From the NCBI GenBank assembly GCA_027346765.1, contig DAIERN010000093.1:1-5951 (forward strand): a stretch of 5,951 bases of DNA, read 5' to 3'. The position numbers and the translations under genes are program-made. Every line of letters begins with the position of its first letter. Position 1 is the stretch's first letter. The stretch is from Chloroflexota bacterium. Its GTDB lineage: Bacteria > Chloroflexota > Limnocylindria > Limnocylindrales > CSP1-4. Of this stretch, positions 4,735-5,951 are shown one piece after another. The notes under the pieces are model-generated. The model saw nothing but the letters and a program-made list of their open reading frames with translations, searched no databases and was not told where the DNA came from.

Positions 4735-5951
4735 TCAAGGCACCTGGTAGACCCGCACGTCATCCACCGCGGCCTCGACGAGGCTGTCCCCGGCACAGTC
4801 GCACGCCTCGAACGTCAGCCGCACGTTCTGGCCTGCGTAGGCATCGAGCGGCACGGTCACGAGCTGCCAGCTGGCATTGCGCTGGGTCGCGCTGCCGCCC
4901 GCGCGCCAGACCTCGTCGCCGTCGACGAGCAGCCGCAGGTAGTCGACCGGCGTCGCGTCTGCGCCGTGCGCGAACGTGTACCGAAACTGCACCCGCCAGC
5001 CGCTCGAGCTGGGTCCGCCAAGGCCCATCTGGGGCGAGCGCGCCGACGTCAGCCCGTCGAGATCATTGGCGTTCGCGCTAGTCCCGCGTGCCGCGCCGGT
5101 GACCAGCGCGTAACGCGCGCTGTAGCCGTAGGCGCGCTGCTTCTGGCCCGCGCTCGTCTTGTTCTTCGAGGGGATGGCGCGCTGCCACGCCCCGCCGGTC
5201 GCGCTGTCGCTGTTGCCCGGGTTCAGCTGCCAGCCACGGGGCGCCTCGAAATCGTCATCGAGCGGCCCGCAGTGTGTCGTGTCGAGCCCCGCGGCGCGGT
5301 ACGGGCACGCCACCTGCTCCAGGAAGTACAGCACCGCCCCGTCATTGCGCGTCGTCTCGCGTTCGATGACATTGTCGGGCGGGTAGAAGCCGCCGACGTG
5401 TGAGTCGTCGAGCGGGTAGACCTCGATCGTGAACGCAAAGATGCGCTGGTCGCCGTACAGCCAGTCGATGCTGTTGCCGTCCATGATGTAAAGGTCCGAC
5501 AGCTGCTTGGTGATGTAGCCGTTCAGGTTGGCCATTCCGTGCGCCACTGCCTTGAACGCGGCCAGATCGTCGGCCGCCATGGGCCGGGGCAGATCGGTCT
5601 TGGTGTAGCCAAAGGGCCACATGATCTCTTCGTTGAACGCGTGCCAGTCGATCGCGGCGCGAATCTGCTGGCGACCATCAACGATCCGGCCCAGGACGAA
5701 GTCGCGCAGGGCCGCCGTCTCCACCCCCTGCCAGGGTGAGTTGCCGCGGTAATAGAGCGTCCCGGGCTTGCCCGTGGAGCCGCCGCAGCAGCCCCAGGCG
5801 AAGCCGAAGCTGCGGTTGAGATCGAGTACCCGCCAGTGCGCGTCGAACCCGTCGGCCGTGACCAAACGCTCCATCGGCAGCGCCGCACCGGTGAAGCTCG
5901 GATCCGGCCAGGGCGCCTTCACGTGCACGTCGGTGGTACGTGCCAGTGGCA
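4735..5951 (-). CDS. Secreted M14 zinc carboxypeptidase with C-terminal beta-sandwich domain, 5' part missing
   Basis: The frame is open to the window edge, so the N-terminus is missing. Residues are numbered from the GTG at 5928-5926, which is probably internal because coding continues upstream of it. The visible part is the C-terminal half of an M14 metallocarboxypeptidase. DLNRSF (36-41) carries the Asn-Arg pair that binds the substrate's C-terminal carboxylate, as in carboxypeptidase A N144-R145. H96 in IDWHAFNEEI fits the third zinc ligand, Y147 the active-site Tyr248, and E169 in FTIEVYP the catalytic Glu270. The spacings 96-147-169 agree with 196-248-270. The first zinc motif (HxxE) lies beyond the edge. 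Residues from about 224 to 397 form a beta-sandwich module starting DDFE and ending EAAVDDVRVYQVP, like those appended to secreted actinobacterial peptidases, probably for substrate or surface attachment. Paired cysteines (47/48, 208/220) suggest an extracellular enzyme. The likely role is digestion of extracellular peptides. Confidence 0.9.
   Translation of the reverse strand, partial: PLARTTDVHVKAPWPDPSFTGAALPMERLVTADGFDAHWRVLDLNRSFGFAWGCCGGSTGKPGTLYYRGNSPWQGVETAALRDFVLGRIVDGRQQIRAAIDWHAFNEEIMWPFGYTKTDLPRPMAADDLAAFKAVAHGMANLNGYITKQLSDLYIMDGNSIDWLYGDQRIFAFTIEVYPLDDSHVGGFYPPDNVIERETTRNDGAVLYFLEQVACPYRAAGLDTTHCGPLDDDFEAPRGWQLNPGNSDSATGGAWQRAIPSKNKTSAGQKQRAYGYSARYALVTGAARGTSANANDLDGLTSARSPQMGLGGPSSSGWRVQFRYTFAHGADATPVDYLRLLVDGDEVWRAGGSATQRNASWQLVTVPLDAYAGQNVRLTFEACDCAGDSLVEAAVDDVRVYQVP

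Noticed and set aside
4567..5403. Long plus-strand open frame of 278 codons
   Set aside because: It lies opposite the M14 peptidase gene, has shadow-like composition, and the minus frame holds clear catalytic motifs.

Overview
The window is GC-rich DNA. It carries two complete genes, one response-regulator gene with an apparent frameshift, one complete small secreted-protein gene, and one gene cut by the right edge. No tRNA, rRNA, CRISPR array, insertion sequence or phage gene was seen. High GC, an apparently leaderless regulator gene, exported proteins with a simple signal peptide, and an M14 peptidase with a C-terminal beta-sandwich all fit Actinomycetota or Chloroflexota. The sequence alone does not decide between them.

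Left part (1-2229, + strand): an OmpR/PhoP-type two-component operon. The response regulator (91-796) is followed 35 bp later by an intact membrane histidine kinase (832-2229). The regulator frame breaks near 697: everything up to Val-Asp at 691-696 is normal, and the rest of the winged helix continues in another frame from 698 to the stop at 794-796. Upstream lie three direct half-sites spaced exactly 11 bp (40-68), the last ending 10 bp before a possible -10 box. The outer pair closely resembles the Mycobacterium tuberculosis PhoP box.

Middle part: 2230-2645 holds no convincing gene, only hairpins and a strong minus-strand terminator. A small exported protein is encoded on the minus strand (2646-3167). 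Its upstream region, shared with the divergent gene at 3341, contains another 11-bp-phased series of TCACAGC-like half-sites in the minus orientation (3242-3281). This suggests that the regulator controls both its own operon and the small exported protein. The + strand gene at 3341-4381 encodes a double-SIS sugar-phosphate isomerase or deaminase that resembles the isomerase half of GlmS and keeps the equivalent catalytic residues.

Right part: 4382-4734 is a gene-free stretch with many inverted repeats and a minus-strand terminator hairpin. It is either the 3' UTR of the next gene or a structured RNA. From 4735 to the right edge, on the minus strand, runs the C-terminal part of a secreted M14 zinc carboxypeptidase fused to a beta-sandwich domain; its N-terminus, with the first zinc-binding motif, lies outside the window.

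The most distinctive result is the predicted small regulon: a PhoP-like two-component system, its binding-site repeats at two promoters, and a small exported protein with three internal repeats and a Gly/Met/His-rich tail. Nothing here supports a defence system or a clearly new class of element.
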